Assembly (NCBI RefSeq): GCF_001995175.1
Contig: NZ_MUKN01000044.1
Span: 1-32,734, forward strand
DNA: 32,734 nucleotides
DNA from: Rathayibacter rhapontici
GTDB taxonomy: Bacteria > Actinomycetota > Actinomycetes > Actinomycetales > Microbacteriaceae
Direction: 5' to 3'
This document shows, piece after piece, positions 1 through 8,280 of the stretch. Positions within the stretch are counted from its first letter, which is position 1. Each line of letters starts with the position of its first letter. The notes beneath the pieces are model-generated. The model saw only the letters and a program-made list of their open reading frames with translations. It was not told the origin of the DNA and ran no database searches. The translations under genes and the position numbers were made by a program.

Positions 1-177
1 CGTCGCGACCGCCGCCGCACGGGGCTCCGCGTCGCCGGCCAGTGCGGCGCCGACGCTGAACGCGCCGATCCCGAGCAGGACCGCGGCGAGCACCGCGGAC
101 ACCGCGAGCAGCCACGGCCGGCGGCGGAGTGGGATCGTCCGGGGCTGAGTGGTCCGGGTCGGGGTCATCCAGGACAT
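1..177 (-). CDS. Membrane-anchored or secreted protein, N-terminal fragment
   Basis: The first 59 codons of a minus-strand gene run off the left edge of the window. The product opens with a polar, Arg-rich stretch (three Arg at about residues 18-20). A single strongly hydrophobic segment follows (about residues 22-48, Ala/Leu/Val-rich), and then a charged outer region begins. This is the layout of a signal peptide or signal anchor with a twin-positive N-region. The ATG at 175-177 is used; a second Met three codons later (166-168) is an equally possible start, and neither has a clear Shine-Dalgarno. The visible part carries no family-specific motif, so the function is unknown. Confidence 0.5.
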   Translation of the reverse strand, partial: MSWMTPTRTTQPRTIPLRRRPWLLAVSAVLAAVLLGIGAFSVGAALAGDAEPRAAAVAT

Positions 178-223
178 GGTAGTCGCGGCGGACCGGGAGG
201 ACCCGGTGGAGGGAGGGGAACGG

Positions 224-296
224 AGCCGCCTGTGGGAATCGAACCCACGACCTTCTCATTACGAGTGAGACGCTCTGCCGACTGAGCTAAGGCGGC
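224..296 (-). tRNA. tRNA-Thr (anticodon CGU)
   Basis: A complete 73-nt cloverleaf on the minus strand. The 7-bp acceptor stem pairs 290-296 with 225-231. The D arm, a 5-bp anticodon stem around loop CTCGTAA, and a T arm with TTCGATT are all present. The anticodon CGT reads threonine codon ACG. The discriminator base is the complement of position 224 and CCA is not encoded. It lies alone between the partial gene on its left and the TetR gene on its right. Confidence 0.95.
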
Positions 297-331
297 GTGA
301 ACGAGGGCCTGGGCCCCGGACACGAGTACAC

Positions 332-361
332 AGCATATACGGTCGCGGGGCCCGCCGTGAA
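332..361 (-). promoter_or_regulatory. Putative promoter of tRNA-Thr
   Basis: On the minus strand a -35-like TTCACG (356-361) and a -10-like TATGCT (332-337) are separated by 18 bp. They lie about 35 bp upstream of the tRNA 5' end. A TATATG one turn further upstream overlaps the -10 and could be used instead. This is motif resemblance only. Confidence 0.4.
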
Positions 362-396
362 CACGACCGCCGATGCTCCCGGCCCTCGGCGGCTCC

Positions 397-1017
397 TCAG
401 GAGAGGACCGAGCGCAGCTCCTCGAACGAGGCGGCGACGCGGCCCGGCAGCGCCTCCCGACCGTCCTGGTCGGCCCAGCAGACCCACGCGTGGCGCATCG
501 CCGCGAGCCCGACGAGCGTGAGCATCCGCGCTCGGCTGAGCACGACGTCGACGTCCTGCTCGCTGCGGGCGAGGCGATCGGCGACCAGCTGCTCCACCGC
601 GACCTCGAAGTCGCGCATGCCCGCGATCTTGAGTCCGACCAGCTGCGGGTGCTCGCGGAACAGCTCGCGCCGGAGCAGGTGCAGCTCGCGGTCGTCCTCC
701 ATCGGCTCCTCCATCGCCGCGACGAAGACGATCTGCAGCGCGTCGAGCACCGGTCCCTCCCCCTCGACGAAGGCGGCGGCGGTCTCGTCGGTGATCACCG
801 GGAGCCCGCCGACGAGGGCGTCCTCCTTCGACGCGAAGTAGTTGAAGAACGTGCGCGTCGAGACGTCGGCCTGCCGTGACACGTCCTCGATGGTCACGCG
901 GTCGGGTCCGCGCTCGGCGGCCAGACGGAGCACCGCCATCTCGATGGCCCGCCGGGTGGCGAGCCGCTTGCGCTCCCGCAGACCGGGACGGGGCGCGGGC
1001 TCGGTGTCTCTCAGCAC
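397..1017 (-). CDS. TetR/AcrR family transcriptional regulator
   Basis: A 206-residue DNA-binding repressor-type protein. An Arg-rich N-terminus (residues 12-24) precedes the TetR helix-turn-helix at about 41-66, with the typical ending STRTFFNYFASKEDAL. The C-terminal helical ligand domain is unspecific, so the inducer cannot be read. The GTG start at 1015-1017 is chosen because a good Shine-Dalgarno (GGAGGA) lies 6 bp upstream, inside the end of the preceding hydrolase gene, and because the two genes then overlap by 7 bp. It is the last gene of the topA-tmk-holB-hydrolase transcription unit and may control its own operon or distant exporter genes. The target is not evident. Confidence 0.85.
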   Translation of the reverse strand: MLRDTEPAPRPGLRERKRLATRRAIEMAVLRLAAERGPDRVTIEDVSRQADVSTRTFFNYFASKEDALVGGLPVITDETAAAFVEGEGPVLDALQIVFVAAMEEPMEDDRELHLLRRELFREHPQLVGLKIAGMRDFEVAVEQLVADRLARSEQDVDVVLSRARMLTLVGLAAMRHAWVCWADQDGREALPGRVAASFEELRSVLS

Positions 1018-2531
1018 TGCGGATCCTCCGGTGGCACGACGCCCTCGAGCAGGTAGGCGTCGACCGTGTCGTTCACGCACGGGGTGGACTTGTTGTAGGC
1101 GGTGTGCCCCTCGCCCGTGTAGGTCAGGAGGTGCCCCTCGGCGAGCTGTCCGGCGAGGGCCTGCGCCCACACGTACGGCGTGGCCGGGTCGTTGGTGGTG
1201 CCGACCACGAGGATCGGCGCGGATCCCTCCGCCGCGATGGGCTCGCGCGAGCCCTCGAACCGGGCCGGCCACTCGCTGCAGAGGATGTCGCCGTACGCCA
1301 TGTAGCGCCCGATCGTCGGTGCGGCCTCCTCGAGCGCCGCCGCGTCGGCGCGCATCGCGGCGGCATCGCCCGTGTAGGAGTAGTCGACGCAGTTGATCGC
1401 GAGGAAGGCCTCGGTGGCGTTGTCGCGGTACGCGCCGTCGGCGTCGCGGCCGTTGTAGGCGTCGGCGTACTGGAACGCGGTGGACGCCGCGCCCGCCTGC
1501 ACCTCGGCGAGCATCTCGCTGAGCGCACCCCATGCTCCCGCGTCGTAGAGCGGGTAGACGATCGCGGTGAAGAGCGTGTTCGCGCCGAGGACGCGGCCGT
1601 CGCCGGCGCGGATCCCGGACGCGTCGACCCGCTCGAGCATCGCCCCCACCTGGTCCATCCCGTCCTCGACGGAGCCCGTGAACGGGCAGTCGGCCGAGCC
1701 GAGGCAGTCGGCGAGATAGGCGCGCAGGGCGCTCTCGAACCCCTTCGCCTGCTCCCGCACCACGTCGAGCGAGGTGGCGGCCGGATCGATCGCGCCGTCG
1801 AGCACGAGGCGGCCGACCCGCTCGGGGAAGAGTCCCGCGTACGTCGCGCCGAGGAACGTGCCGTACGAGTAGCCGAGGTAGTTCAGCGTCTTGTCGCCGA
1901 GGGCCGCGCGCAGCACGTCGAGGTCGCGCGCCGCGTTCGGCGTCCCGACCTCGCCGAGCAGGGATCCGCTGCGCTCGGCGCAGGCGTCGGCGAAGGCGGA
2001 CGACGCGGTGCGCTGGGCGGCGATCCACTCGTCGCTCCCCCGCTCGCCCGGGGTGATGTCGTAGAGGTAGGAGTCGAGACCCGCGTCGTCGAGGCAGGTG
2101 ACGGCGGTCGAGGCGCCGACGCCGCGAGGATCGAAGCCGACGACGTCGTAGCGGGCCGAGAGCTCCTCGTCGACGGCGTAGTCCACGCTGTCGCGGATGA
2201 AGTCGACTCCCGAGGCTCCGGGACCGCCCGGGTTCACGAGCAGGGAGCCGAGCGCCGGCTGCTGAGCGGCCGGGTGGCGCACGAGGGCGATCGTCGCCGT
2301 CTCCCCCGCGGGCTCGTCCCAGTCCAGCGGGACCGTCGCCTCCGTGCACTGCGCGCCGTCGCCGCAGTCGTCCCAGACGAGGACCTGGCCGTAGTACGGC
2401 TCGAGCGGCGCCTCGACCGGCTGCGCGGCGGGCGTGGAGGTCGCCGACGGGGTCGGCGCGAAGCATCCGGCGAGCAGAGCGGAGGCGGCGATCACGGCGG
2501 CCGCGGCGAGAGAGCGCCCGGCGCGCCTCAC
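1011..2531 (-). CDS. Lipoprotein alpha/beta hydrolase, tripeptidyl-aminopeptidase (TAP/SlpD-like) family
   Basis: A 506-residue exported hydrolase. Residues 1-22 form a lipoprotein signal with lipobox LLAGC, and Cys23 is the expected lipid-modified residue. The oxyanion-region motif NPGGPGASG (about 100-108) and the nucleophile elbow GYSYGT (Ser222) are followed by a C-terminal TAP-like domain. That domain supplies Asp448 (TTNDPATPY) and His476 (GEGHTAY), so the Ser-Asp-His triad is complete. Six or more Cys residues suggest extracytoplasmic disulfides. The family removes N-terminal tripeptides or cleaves ester/amide substrates outside the membrane; the actual substrate is unknown. The GTG start overlaps the holB stop (GTGA), indicating translational coupling. 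Confidence is high for the fold and moderate for peptidase activity. Confidence 0.9.
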   Translation of the reverse strand: MRRAGRSLAAAAVIAASALLAGCFAPTPSATSTPAAQPVEAPLEPYYGQVLVWDDCGDGAQCTEATVPLDWDEPAGETATIALVRHPAAQQPALGSLLVNPGGPGASGVDFIRDSVDYAVDEELSARYDVVGFDPRGVGASTAVTCLDDAGLDSYLYDITPGERGSDEWIAAQRTASSAFADACAERSGSLLGEVGTPNAARDLDVLRAALGDKTLNYLGYSYGTFLGATYAGLFPERVGRLVLDGAIDPAATSLDVVREQAKGFESALRAYLADCLGSADCPFTGSVEDGMDQVGAMLERVDASGIRAGDGRVLGANTLFTAIVYPLYDAGAWGALSEMLAEVQAGAASTAFQYADAYNGRDADGAYRDNATEAFLAINCVDYSYTGDAAAMRADAAALEEAAPTIGRYMAYGDILCSEWPARFEGSREPIAAEGSAPILVVGTTNDPATPYVWAQALAGQLAEGHLLTYTGEGHTAYNKSTPCVNDTVDAYLLEGVVPPEDPQC

Positions 2532-3694
2532 GCCGCCACCGGACGACGGGCGGCGACCACGAGCATCGCCTCGAGCGCGAGGACCGGCGACACGTTGGCG
2601 TCGATCCGCTGCCGCGCGGTCGAGACGGCGTCGAGCACCGCGAGGGTGCGCTCGGGCCGGGTGGCGTCGGCGAGCGCGGTCATCTCGGCGCGGACCTCCT
2701 CGTTGATGACCCCGCCCGGCGCGCCGAGCTGGAGGCGGACGACGTCTCGGTAGAGCGAGAGCAGGTCGACGAGGATCCGGTCGAGACCGTCGCGGAGGCT
2801 CCGCGTCGCCCGGCGCTTCTGGTCCTCCTCGAGGGCCCGCAGCTGCGAGCGGAGCTGCGGCGGGATCGTGCCGCCGGGCTCGACACCGAGCGAGCGGAGG
2901 GCCTGGGCGCGCTCGACCTCGTCGCGCTCCAGGGTGATCGCCTTCGCGTCGTCGGTCGCGACCTCGATCAGCCGGGCGGCCCCGAGGACGGCGTCCGAAA
3001 CTCCGCGCAGGCGCAGGGCGATCCGGAGCGTCTCCTCGCGTCGGGCGCGCGCGTTCGCGTCGGTGGCGAGCCGGTGCGCCATGCCGATGTGGCTCTGCGC
3101 CTGGCGGGCCGCGCGCTCCGCGGTCTCGGAGTCGACCCCGTCGCGGCGCTCGAGCAGCCCGGCGACGTCCTCGACGCTGGGCACCCGCAGGCGCACCGAG
3201 CGCACCCGGGAGCGGATCGTGGGCAGCAGGTCGGCCTCGCTGGGAGCGCAGAGGATCCAGACGGTGCGCTCGGGCGGCTCCTCGAGCGCCTTCAGCAGCA
3301 CGTTCGACGTGCGCTCGCTCATCCGGTCGGCGTCCTCGATCACCATCACGCGGTAGCGCGAGACGGACGGCGAGTACTGCGAGCTCGAGACGAGCTTGCG
3401 CACCTCCTCGATCGAGATGATCACGCGCTCGGTCGCGAGGACGGAGAGGTCGGGGTGCGAGCGGGCCGCGACCTGCCGGCAGTCCGGGCACTCGCCGCAG
3501 CCTCCGCGTCGGCACAGCAGCGCCGAGGCGAACGCGTACGCGAGGTTCGAGCGGCCCGAGCCGGGCGGGCCGGTGATGAGCCACGAGTGCGTCATCGACG
3601 CCGACTCGTCGCCCGACGCGGAGCGGGGCGTGGACGCGTCGCGCAGGGCGCCGATGGCGTGCTCCTGGCCGACGAGCTGGCTCCAGACGTTCAC
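2528..3694 (-). CDS. holB: DNA polymerase III subunit delta'
   Basis: This 388-residue protein is the clamp-loader subunit that, with gamma/tau and delta, loads the beta clamp. Residues 1-170 form a AAA+ module: GPPGSGRS at 42-49 replaces the P-loop Lys by Arg, as expected for a non-hydrolysing delta'. A Cys cluster (Cys61, 66, 69, 72) fits the clamp-loader zinc module, and VIEDADRM is the Walker B equivalent. Sensor-1 and the SR motif follow (IRSRVRSVRL). The usual SRC reads SRV, so the arginine finger remains while the Cys is lost. The start is GTG at 3692-3694, which has no Shine-Dalgarno but a -10-like TAGCGT six bases upstream. It sits 9 bp after tmk, the common actinobacterial order. 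Confidence 0.93.
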   Translation of the reverse strand: MNVWSQLVGQEHAIGALRDASTPRSASGDESASMTHSWLITGPPGSGRSNLAYAFASALLCRRGGCGECPDCRQVAARSHPDLSVLATERVIISIEEVRKLVSSSQYSPSVSRYRVMVIEDADRMSERTSNVLLKALEEPPERTVWILCAPSEADLLPTIRSRVRSVRLRVPSVEDVAGLLERRDGVDSETAERAARQAQSHIGMAHRLATDANARARREETLRIALRLRGVSDAVLGAARLIEVATDDAKAITLERDEVERAQALRSLGVEPGGTIPPQLRSQLRALEEDQKRRATRSLRDGLDRILVDLLSLYRDVVRLQLGAPGGVINEEVRAEMTALADATRPERTLAVLDAVSTARQRIDANVSPVLALEAMLVVAARRPVAA

Positions 3695-3700
3695 GCGTCC

Positions 3701-3706
3701 ACGCTA
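3701..3706 (-). promoter_or_regulatory. Putative -10 element for a leaderless holB transcript
   Basis: TAGCGT on the minus strand ends exactly 6 bases before the holB GTG, so a transcript starting 7 nt downstream would begin at the start codon. It overlaps the tmk stop codon. No convincing -35 is visible. It may add an internal promoter to the operon. Confidence 0.3.
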
Positions 3707-4366
3707 CCCGCGAGCACCGACAGAGCTGTCGCCGACGGTGCCCTGCCGCTCGAGGAGCTCCTCCACGCGGGAGCGCACCGCGGCGGCGAGCTCCTCGACG
3801 GGGAGGGCGGCGTCGAGCACGAGGAAGCGCTCGGGGTCGGAGTCGGCGATCGCGAGGAACGCGTGGCGGACCCTCTCGTGGAACTCCGCCTTCTCGGCCT
3901 CGAGCCGGTCGAACCGGGTGCGGGCCGCGTCCAGGCGCGAGCGGGCCGCCGCCGGGTCGAGATCGAGCAGCACCGTGAGATCGGGGCGGAAGTCGTGCGT
4001 CGCCCACTCCGAGAGCCGTCTCACCTCGCCCGCGTCGAGCACGCGTCCCGCCCCCTGATAGGCGACCGAGGAGTCGATGTAGCGGTCCTGGACCACTACC
4101 TCGCCGCGCTCGATCGCCGGTCGCACCAGCGTGCCGATGTGCTGAGCGCGGTCCGCCGCGTAGAGCAGGGCCTCGGCGCGCGGGTCGATCTCGCCCCGGT
4201 GGTGGAGGACGATCTCGCGGATCTGCACCCCCACCTCCGTACCGCCCGGCTCCCGGGTGCGCACGACGGTCTCGCCCCGCGAGCCCAGCCACTCCTCGAG
4301 CAGCCGGGCCTGCGTCGTCTTGCCCGCGCCGTCCCCGCCCTCGAGGGTGACGAACAGCCCGGTCAC
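3704..4366 (-). CDS. tmk: Thymidylate kinase
   Basis: A 220-residue cytosolic kinase that phosphorylates dTMP to dTDP with ATP. The P-loop EGGDGAGKTT occupies residues 9-18. The REPGG motif (38-42) and the DRY motif (94-96, within VVQDRYIDSS) bind the nucleotide. The lid region follows YQGAGR. Length is typical for the family. The GTG start overlaps the topA stop by 4 bp (GTGA), so the gene is translationally coupled to topA, and holB follows 9 bp downstream. Together the genes link dTTP supply, topology and clamp loading in one transcript. No odd residues were seen. Confidence 0.95.
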   Translation of the reverse strand: MTGLFVTLEGGDGAGKTTQARLLEEWLGSRGETVVRTREPGGTEVGVQIREIVLHHRGEIDPRAEALLYAADRAQHIGTLVRPAIERGEVVVQDRYIDSSVAYQGAGRVLDAGEVRRLSEWATHDFRPDLTVLLDLDPAAARSRLDAARTRFDRLEAEKAEFHERVRHAFLAIADSDPERFLVLDAALPVEELAAAVRSRVEELLERQGTVGDSSVGARG

Positions 4367-7274
4367 TCCGCGGTGCCCGTCGCCTCCGACGCGGCCGCGG
4401 GCTTCTTCGCGGCCGGCTTGCGGGTGGTGGTGGTCTTGGCGGCGGTGGTCTTGGCGGCCGTCGTCTTGGCAGCGGTCGTCTTGGCCGCGGTCGTCTTGGC
4501 CGCCGTCGTCTTGGCCGCCGTCGTCTTGGCCGCGGTCGTCTTCGCAGCCGTCGTCTTCGAAGCGGTCGTCTTCGCCGCCGGCTTCTTCGCGGGAGCGCGC
4601 TTCGCGGGAGCCTTCTTGACCGGCCCCTTGGCGCGCTTGTCCGCGAGCATCTGCACGGCCTGCTCGAAGTCGATCTCCTCGATCGTCTGGCCCTTGGGGA
4701 TCGTGACGTTCGTCTCGCCGTCGGTGACGTAGGCGCCGAAGCGGCCGTCGCGGATGCGGATCGGCTTGCCGCTCACGGGGTCCGCCTCGAACTCCTTCAG
4801 AGCGCTCGACGCCCGCTTCGCTCCGTACTTGGGCTGAGCGAACACCTCGAGCGCGGCCGGCAGGTCGACCTCGAAGATCTGGTCCTCACTGGTGAGCGAC
4901 CGGCTGTCCGTGCCCTTCTTGAGGTACGGGCCGTAGCGGCCGTTCTGGGCCGTGATCGGCTCGCCCGTCTCGGGGTCCTCGCCGACCGTGCGGGGCAGGT
5001 CCAGCAGGCGGAGCGCCGTGGCCAGGTCGATCGACGCGACGTCCATCGACTTGAAGAGGGAGGAGGTGCGCGGCTTGACGACCGCGGGCTTCTTCGCCCC
5101 GCGCTTCGCAGGGGCGGGCTCGACGACCTCGCCCGTCGCCGGGTCGGCGGTCGTCTCGGGCTCGGGGTCGACCTCGGTGACGTACGGGCCGAAGCGCCCG
5201 TCCTTCACGACGACGGTCTTCCCGCTGTCGGGGTTGCTGCCGAGCACGCGGTCGGTCTGCACCGGCGCGTCGATGAGCTCCTGCGCCTTGGCGGGCGTCA
5301 GCTCGTCGGGGGCGAGCTCGAGCGGCAGGTTCACGCGGCGCGGCGTCTCCTGCCCTTCCTCCTCGGCGACCTCGAGGTACGGGCCGTACTTGCCGATCCG
5401 CAGCGTGATGTCGTCGGTGATGCGGATGGAGTTGATGCTCTTCGCGTCGATCTCGCCGAGGTTGTCGACGACGTTCCGGAGTCCGGGATGCGCGCCGCCG
5501 CCAAAGTAGAAGCGGTTGAGCCAGTCGACCCGGTCCTCCTCGCCGCCGGCGATGCGGTCGAGGTCGCCCTCCATCTCGGCCGTGAAGTCGTACTCCACGA
5601 GGTCCGAGAAGAAGTCCTCGAGCAGGCGCACGACCGAGAAGGCGATCCAGTTCGGAACGAGCGCCGTGCCGCGCGGGGTGACGTACCCGCGGTCGACGAT
5701 GGTCGAGATGATCGACGCGTACGTCGAGGGGCGCCCGATCCCCAGCTCTTCGAGCGACTTCACGAGGCTCGCCTCGGTGTAGCGCGGGGGCGGCGAGGTC
5801 TCGTGGCCCTTCGCCTCGACCTCGGCGACCACGAGAGACTGGCCGACCTCGAGCACGGGGAGCTTGGCGTCCTTCTCGTCGCGGGCGCCGTGGCGCTCCT
5901 CGTCGCGGCCCTCCTCGTAGGCGAGCAGGAAGCCGCGGAAGGTGATGACCGTGCCGGAGGCGGTGAACTCCGCGCTGCGGGTCGTGTCGCCGGCCGGGTT
6001 CGCCTCGAGGGTGACCGTGGCGGTCGAGCCCTTGGCGTCGGCCATCTGCGAGGCGACGGTGCGCTTCCAGATCAGGTCGTAGAGGCGGTGGTCGTTGCCG
6101 CGGAGGGTGCCCGCGAGCTGGTCGGGGGTGCGGAAGGTCTCGCCGGCGGGGCGGATCGCCTCGTGCGCCTCCTGCGCGTTCTTGTTCTTGCCGGAGTAGA
6201 GGCGCGGCTTGTCGGGCACGGTCTCGGCACCGTAGAGCGCGGTCGCCTGCGAGCGCGCCGCGGTGATCGCCTGCTGCGAGAGGTTCGGCGAGTCGGTCCT
6301 CATGTAGGTGATGAAGCCGTTCTCGTACAGCGACTGCGCCACGCTCATGGTCTGGCGGGCCGAGAAGCGGAGCTTGCGCGCGGCCTCCTGCTGGAGCGTC
6401 GACGTGGTGAACGGAGCGGCGGGGCGCCGCGAGTAGGGCTTGGACTCGAGGTTCGTGACGCGCACGAGGGTCGCCGGGTCGCGCAGCGCGGAGGCCAGGG
6501 CGGTCGCGCTGGTCTCGTCGAGCACGGTGACGTCGCTCTTGAGCTCGCCGCGGTCGTCGAAGTCGCGGCCGCTGCCGATGCGCTTGCCGTCGAGTCGCGC
6601 CAGCCGGGCGCGAAGCCCGCCGAGGCGTCGGCCTCGGGGGCGAGGACCGTCGCGAGGTCCCAGTAGCTCGCCGAGACGAAGGCGAGGCGCTCGCGCTCGC
6701 GGTCGACGACGAGGCGGGTGGCGGCCGACTGCACGCGGCCGGCCGAGAGTCCGGGCCCGACCTTGCGCCAGAGCACCGGCGAGATCTCGTAGCCGTAGAG
6801 GCGGTCGAGGATGCGGCGGGTCTCCTGCGCGTCGACGAGGGACGTGTCGATGTCGCGGGTGTTCTGGCTGGCCTTCTGGATCGCGTCCTTGGTGATCTCG
6901 TGGAAGACCATGCGGTGCACGGGGACCTTGGGCTTGAGCTCCTCGAGGAGGTGCCACGCGATGGCCTCGCCCTCGCGGTCCTCATCCGTCGCGAGGAAGA
7001 GCTCGTCGGCGTTCTTCAGCGCCCGCTTGAGATCGGCGACCGTCTTCTTCTTCTGGTCCGACACGACGTAGTACGGCTCGAACCCGTTGTCGACGTCGAC
7101 CGAGAACTTGCCCAGCGGGCCCTTCTTGAGCTCGGGCGGGAGGTTCTTGGGCTCGATGAGGTCGCGGATGTGGCCGACGGAGGCGAGCACCTCGTACCCG
7201 TCGCCCAGGTACTGGGCGATGGTCTTGGCTTTCGCCGGCGACTCGACGATCACCAGCTTCTTCGTGCCGGACAC
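4363..7274 (-). CDS. topA: DNA topoisomerase I (reading frame interrupted by one missing base)
   Basis: Type IA topoisomerase that relaxes negative supercoils. From GTG at 7272-7274 (Shine-Dalgarno GGAGA 5 bp upstream) the frame encodes the Toprim domain ([13 protein letters not shown] at the start; acidic triad in [10 protein letters not shown], about 96-104). It then reads to residue 222 and loses frame at about 6609. A second frame resumes directly with the CAP domain, including the active-site Tyr324 (repaired numbering) in ITYMRTDS, C-terminal topoisomerase repeats (RIRDGRFG-type motifs) and a Lys/Thr/Ala-rich tail. The 2912 nt plus one base gives 970 residues, a normal length. An extra C or G near 6609 restores it. 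topA is essential in relatives, so sequencing error is the likeliest cause. It heads the topA-tmk-holB operon. Confidence 0.93.
4426..4575 (-). repeat. Ten tandem 15-bp units encoding the TopA KTTAA tail
   Basis: Ten consecutive 15-bp units, differing from one another at only one to three positions, encode the pentapeptide series AKTTA (one SKTTA, one AKTTT). The unit on the plus strand is of the form GCCGTCGTCTTGGCC. They lie in the Lys-rich C-terminal tail of topoisomerase I, flanked by KKPAA-type repeats that belong to the same low-complexity tail. Basic tails of this type in actinobacterial TopoI help DNA binding. Near-identity at DNA level makes the array prone to slippage. Confidence 0.95.
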
Positions 7275-7299
7275 AGTTCTCCTCGGTTGATGCTGTCGG

Positions 7300-7322
7300 G
7301 TCGGACGGGCGGGCCGTCCGAC
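7300..7322 (-). promoter_or_regulatory. Hairpin in the topA leader
   Basis: A perfect 9-bp inverted repeat (7300-7308 with 7314-7322; arm GTCGGACGG) has a 5-nt loop, 26 bp before the topA start codon. A -10-like TATGGT lies upstream at 7410-7415. If that is the promoter, the hairpin falls in a 5' UTR of about 130 nt. No U-run follows, so it is not an obvious terminator. Its role is unknown. Confidence 0.4.
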
Positions 7323-7409
7323 GGGTCCCCGTCTGCGGGGAGGCGGTGCGCGGCGGCCGCACGGGGAACGGTGTCCCGTTCGCGTGGGCCTCGGGCGCCC
7401 GACAGGCAC

Positions 7410-7415
7410 ACCATA
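7410..7415 (-). promoter_or_regulatory. Putative -10 element of the topA operon
   Basis: TATGGT on the minus strand in the 277-bp region between topA and the divergent small gene at 7552. It is the best TANNNT match there, with no clear -35. The rest of this region shows only GC-rich hairpins. Confidence 0.3.
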
Positions 7416-7551
7416 CACACCGAGTCCGGGGACCGAGGCCCCCGGGAGGGCCGGATGAGGCTGAGAGCGGGCCCTGAGCACGCCGAACGCGAGACGGTCC
7501 GTCGACCCGCTCCTGGTGACGCGGCGGCCCGATCGGCGCATGATGAGGTGC

Positions 7552-7824
7552 ATGGCAACGACGCACACTCCTCCTTCCTCGCTCCGCCCGTCCGACACGC
7601 TCGCCGCGTACACGGCGAAGCTCGCGGACGGCCCTCTCGAGGGCAAGACGCTCCGCCGCCCGTACGGCGACGACGGCGCTCCCGCCGCCCGGATCGAGAT
7701 CCCGACCGGCCGCGGCTCCTCGCGCTGGGTCTACCTCCTCGCCGGCTCCCTCGAGCACGACGAGGGCTCCGGATCGCGGCCGACGGCCGCCGCGTACCGG
7801 TACCAGCGCCTCAGCTCGGACTGA
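7552..7824 (+). CDS. Small conserved-looking protein of unknown function
   Basis: A 90-residue soluble protein that I do not assign to a named family. It begins with a Thr/Pro/Ser-rich stretch, then an ordered-looking core with [18 protein letters not shown] (about residues 48-65), and ends with a tyrosine-rich segment. There is no signal peptide or membrane helix. The codon pattern (G/C at third positions) and the absence of a better gene on either strand support it as real. The ATG at 7552-7554 is chosen, but an ATG ATG pair 10-13 bp upstream is in the same frame and could start it. No Shine-Dalgarno is well placed; a leaderless start is possible. It is divergent from topA and convergent with the Tad locus. 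Confidence 0.7.
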   Translation: MATTHTPPSSLRPSDTLAAYTAKLADGPLEGKTLRRPYGDDGAPAARIEIPTGRGSSRWVYLLAGSLEHDEGSGSRPTAAAYRYQRLSSD

Positions 7825-7863
7825 TCCGGAGACCGGCGGGCGGGGGACGCGGCCGACCGACCG

Positions 7864-8280
7864 TCACGACGGCGGGCCGGCCCTCGACCGGGCGGGCAGC
7901 GCGAGCGGACCGACGGAGACCGTGACCGCGACGGTCGCGACTCCTTCTTCCACCGCGCAGTCCGAGAGCGACGCCGCACCCGCCTCCGCCACTCGCCGAG
8001 CCGCATCGCACGGCGCCCCTGCCAGCAGCCCGGAGGAGACGTCGGCCGCGGCGAGCGCCGCCGCGTCCGCCGCTGCCACTGCGCGCTGATGGCCGATCAC
8101 GCCGCCGCATCCCGCGAGCACCGCGGCGGTGACGAGGATCGTTCCCGCGACGACACCCACGACCGTCGTCGCCGCCGAGCCCTCCTCGCCGCGGAGCGAT
8201 CCACTGCGGGGCGGCCTGCTGCAGGGCGGCCTGCCGCGACGCCGCGGCGGATCCGTCCGCCCCACCGCACGCCGCGTCAC
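7864..8280 (-). CDS. TadE-like pilus/secretion protein (Rv3654c-like)
   Basis: A 138-residue last gene of the Tad operon. A basic N-terminal tail (residues 1-31) leads to EEGS (32-35), the same G/S junction as a prepilin cleavage site. A hydrophobic helix follows (about 38-60), and then AVAAADAAALAAAD, typical of TadE/TadG-like proteins that assemble beside the pilus. Unlike its neighbours it lacks Glu at +5 after the Gly. Two Cys residues in the exported part could pair. The GTG start overlaps the tadE stop (GTGA). Position and motif match the Rv3654c family in the mycobacterial locus. The substrate or partner is unknown. Confidence 0.8.
   Translation of the reverse strand: MTRRAVGRTDPPRRRGRPPCSRPPRSGSLRGEEGSAATTVVGVVAGTILVTAAVLAGCGGVIGHQRAVAAADAAALAAADVSSGLLAGAPCDAARRVAEAGAASLSDCAVEEGVATVAVTVSVGPLALPARSRAGPPS

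Noticed and set aside
4426-4575. Possible CRISPR-like array
   Set aside because: Units are contiguous without spacers and encode an in-frame pentapeptide repeat of TopA.
3074-4732. A plus-strand frame with a repetitive Val/Leu/Ala tail opposite holB, tmk and topA
   Set aside because: The apparent repeat domain is only the complement of the TopA KTTAA repeat array.
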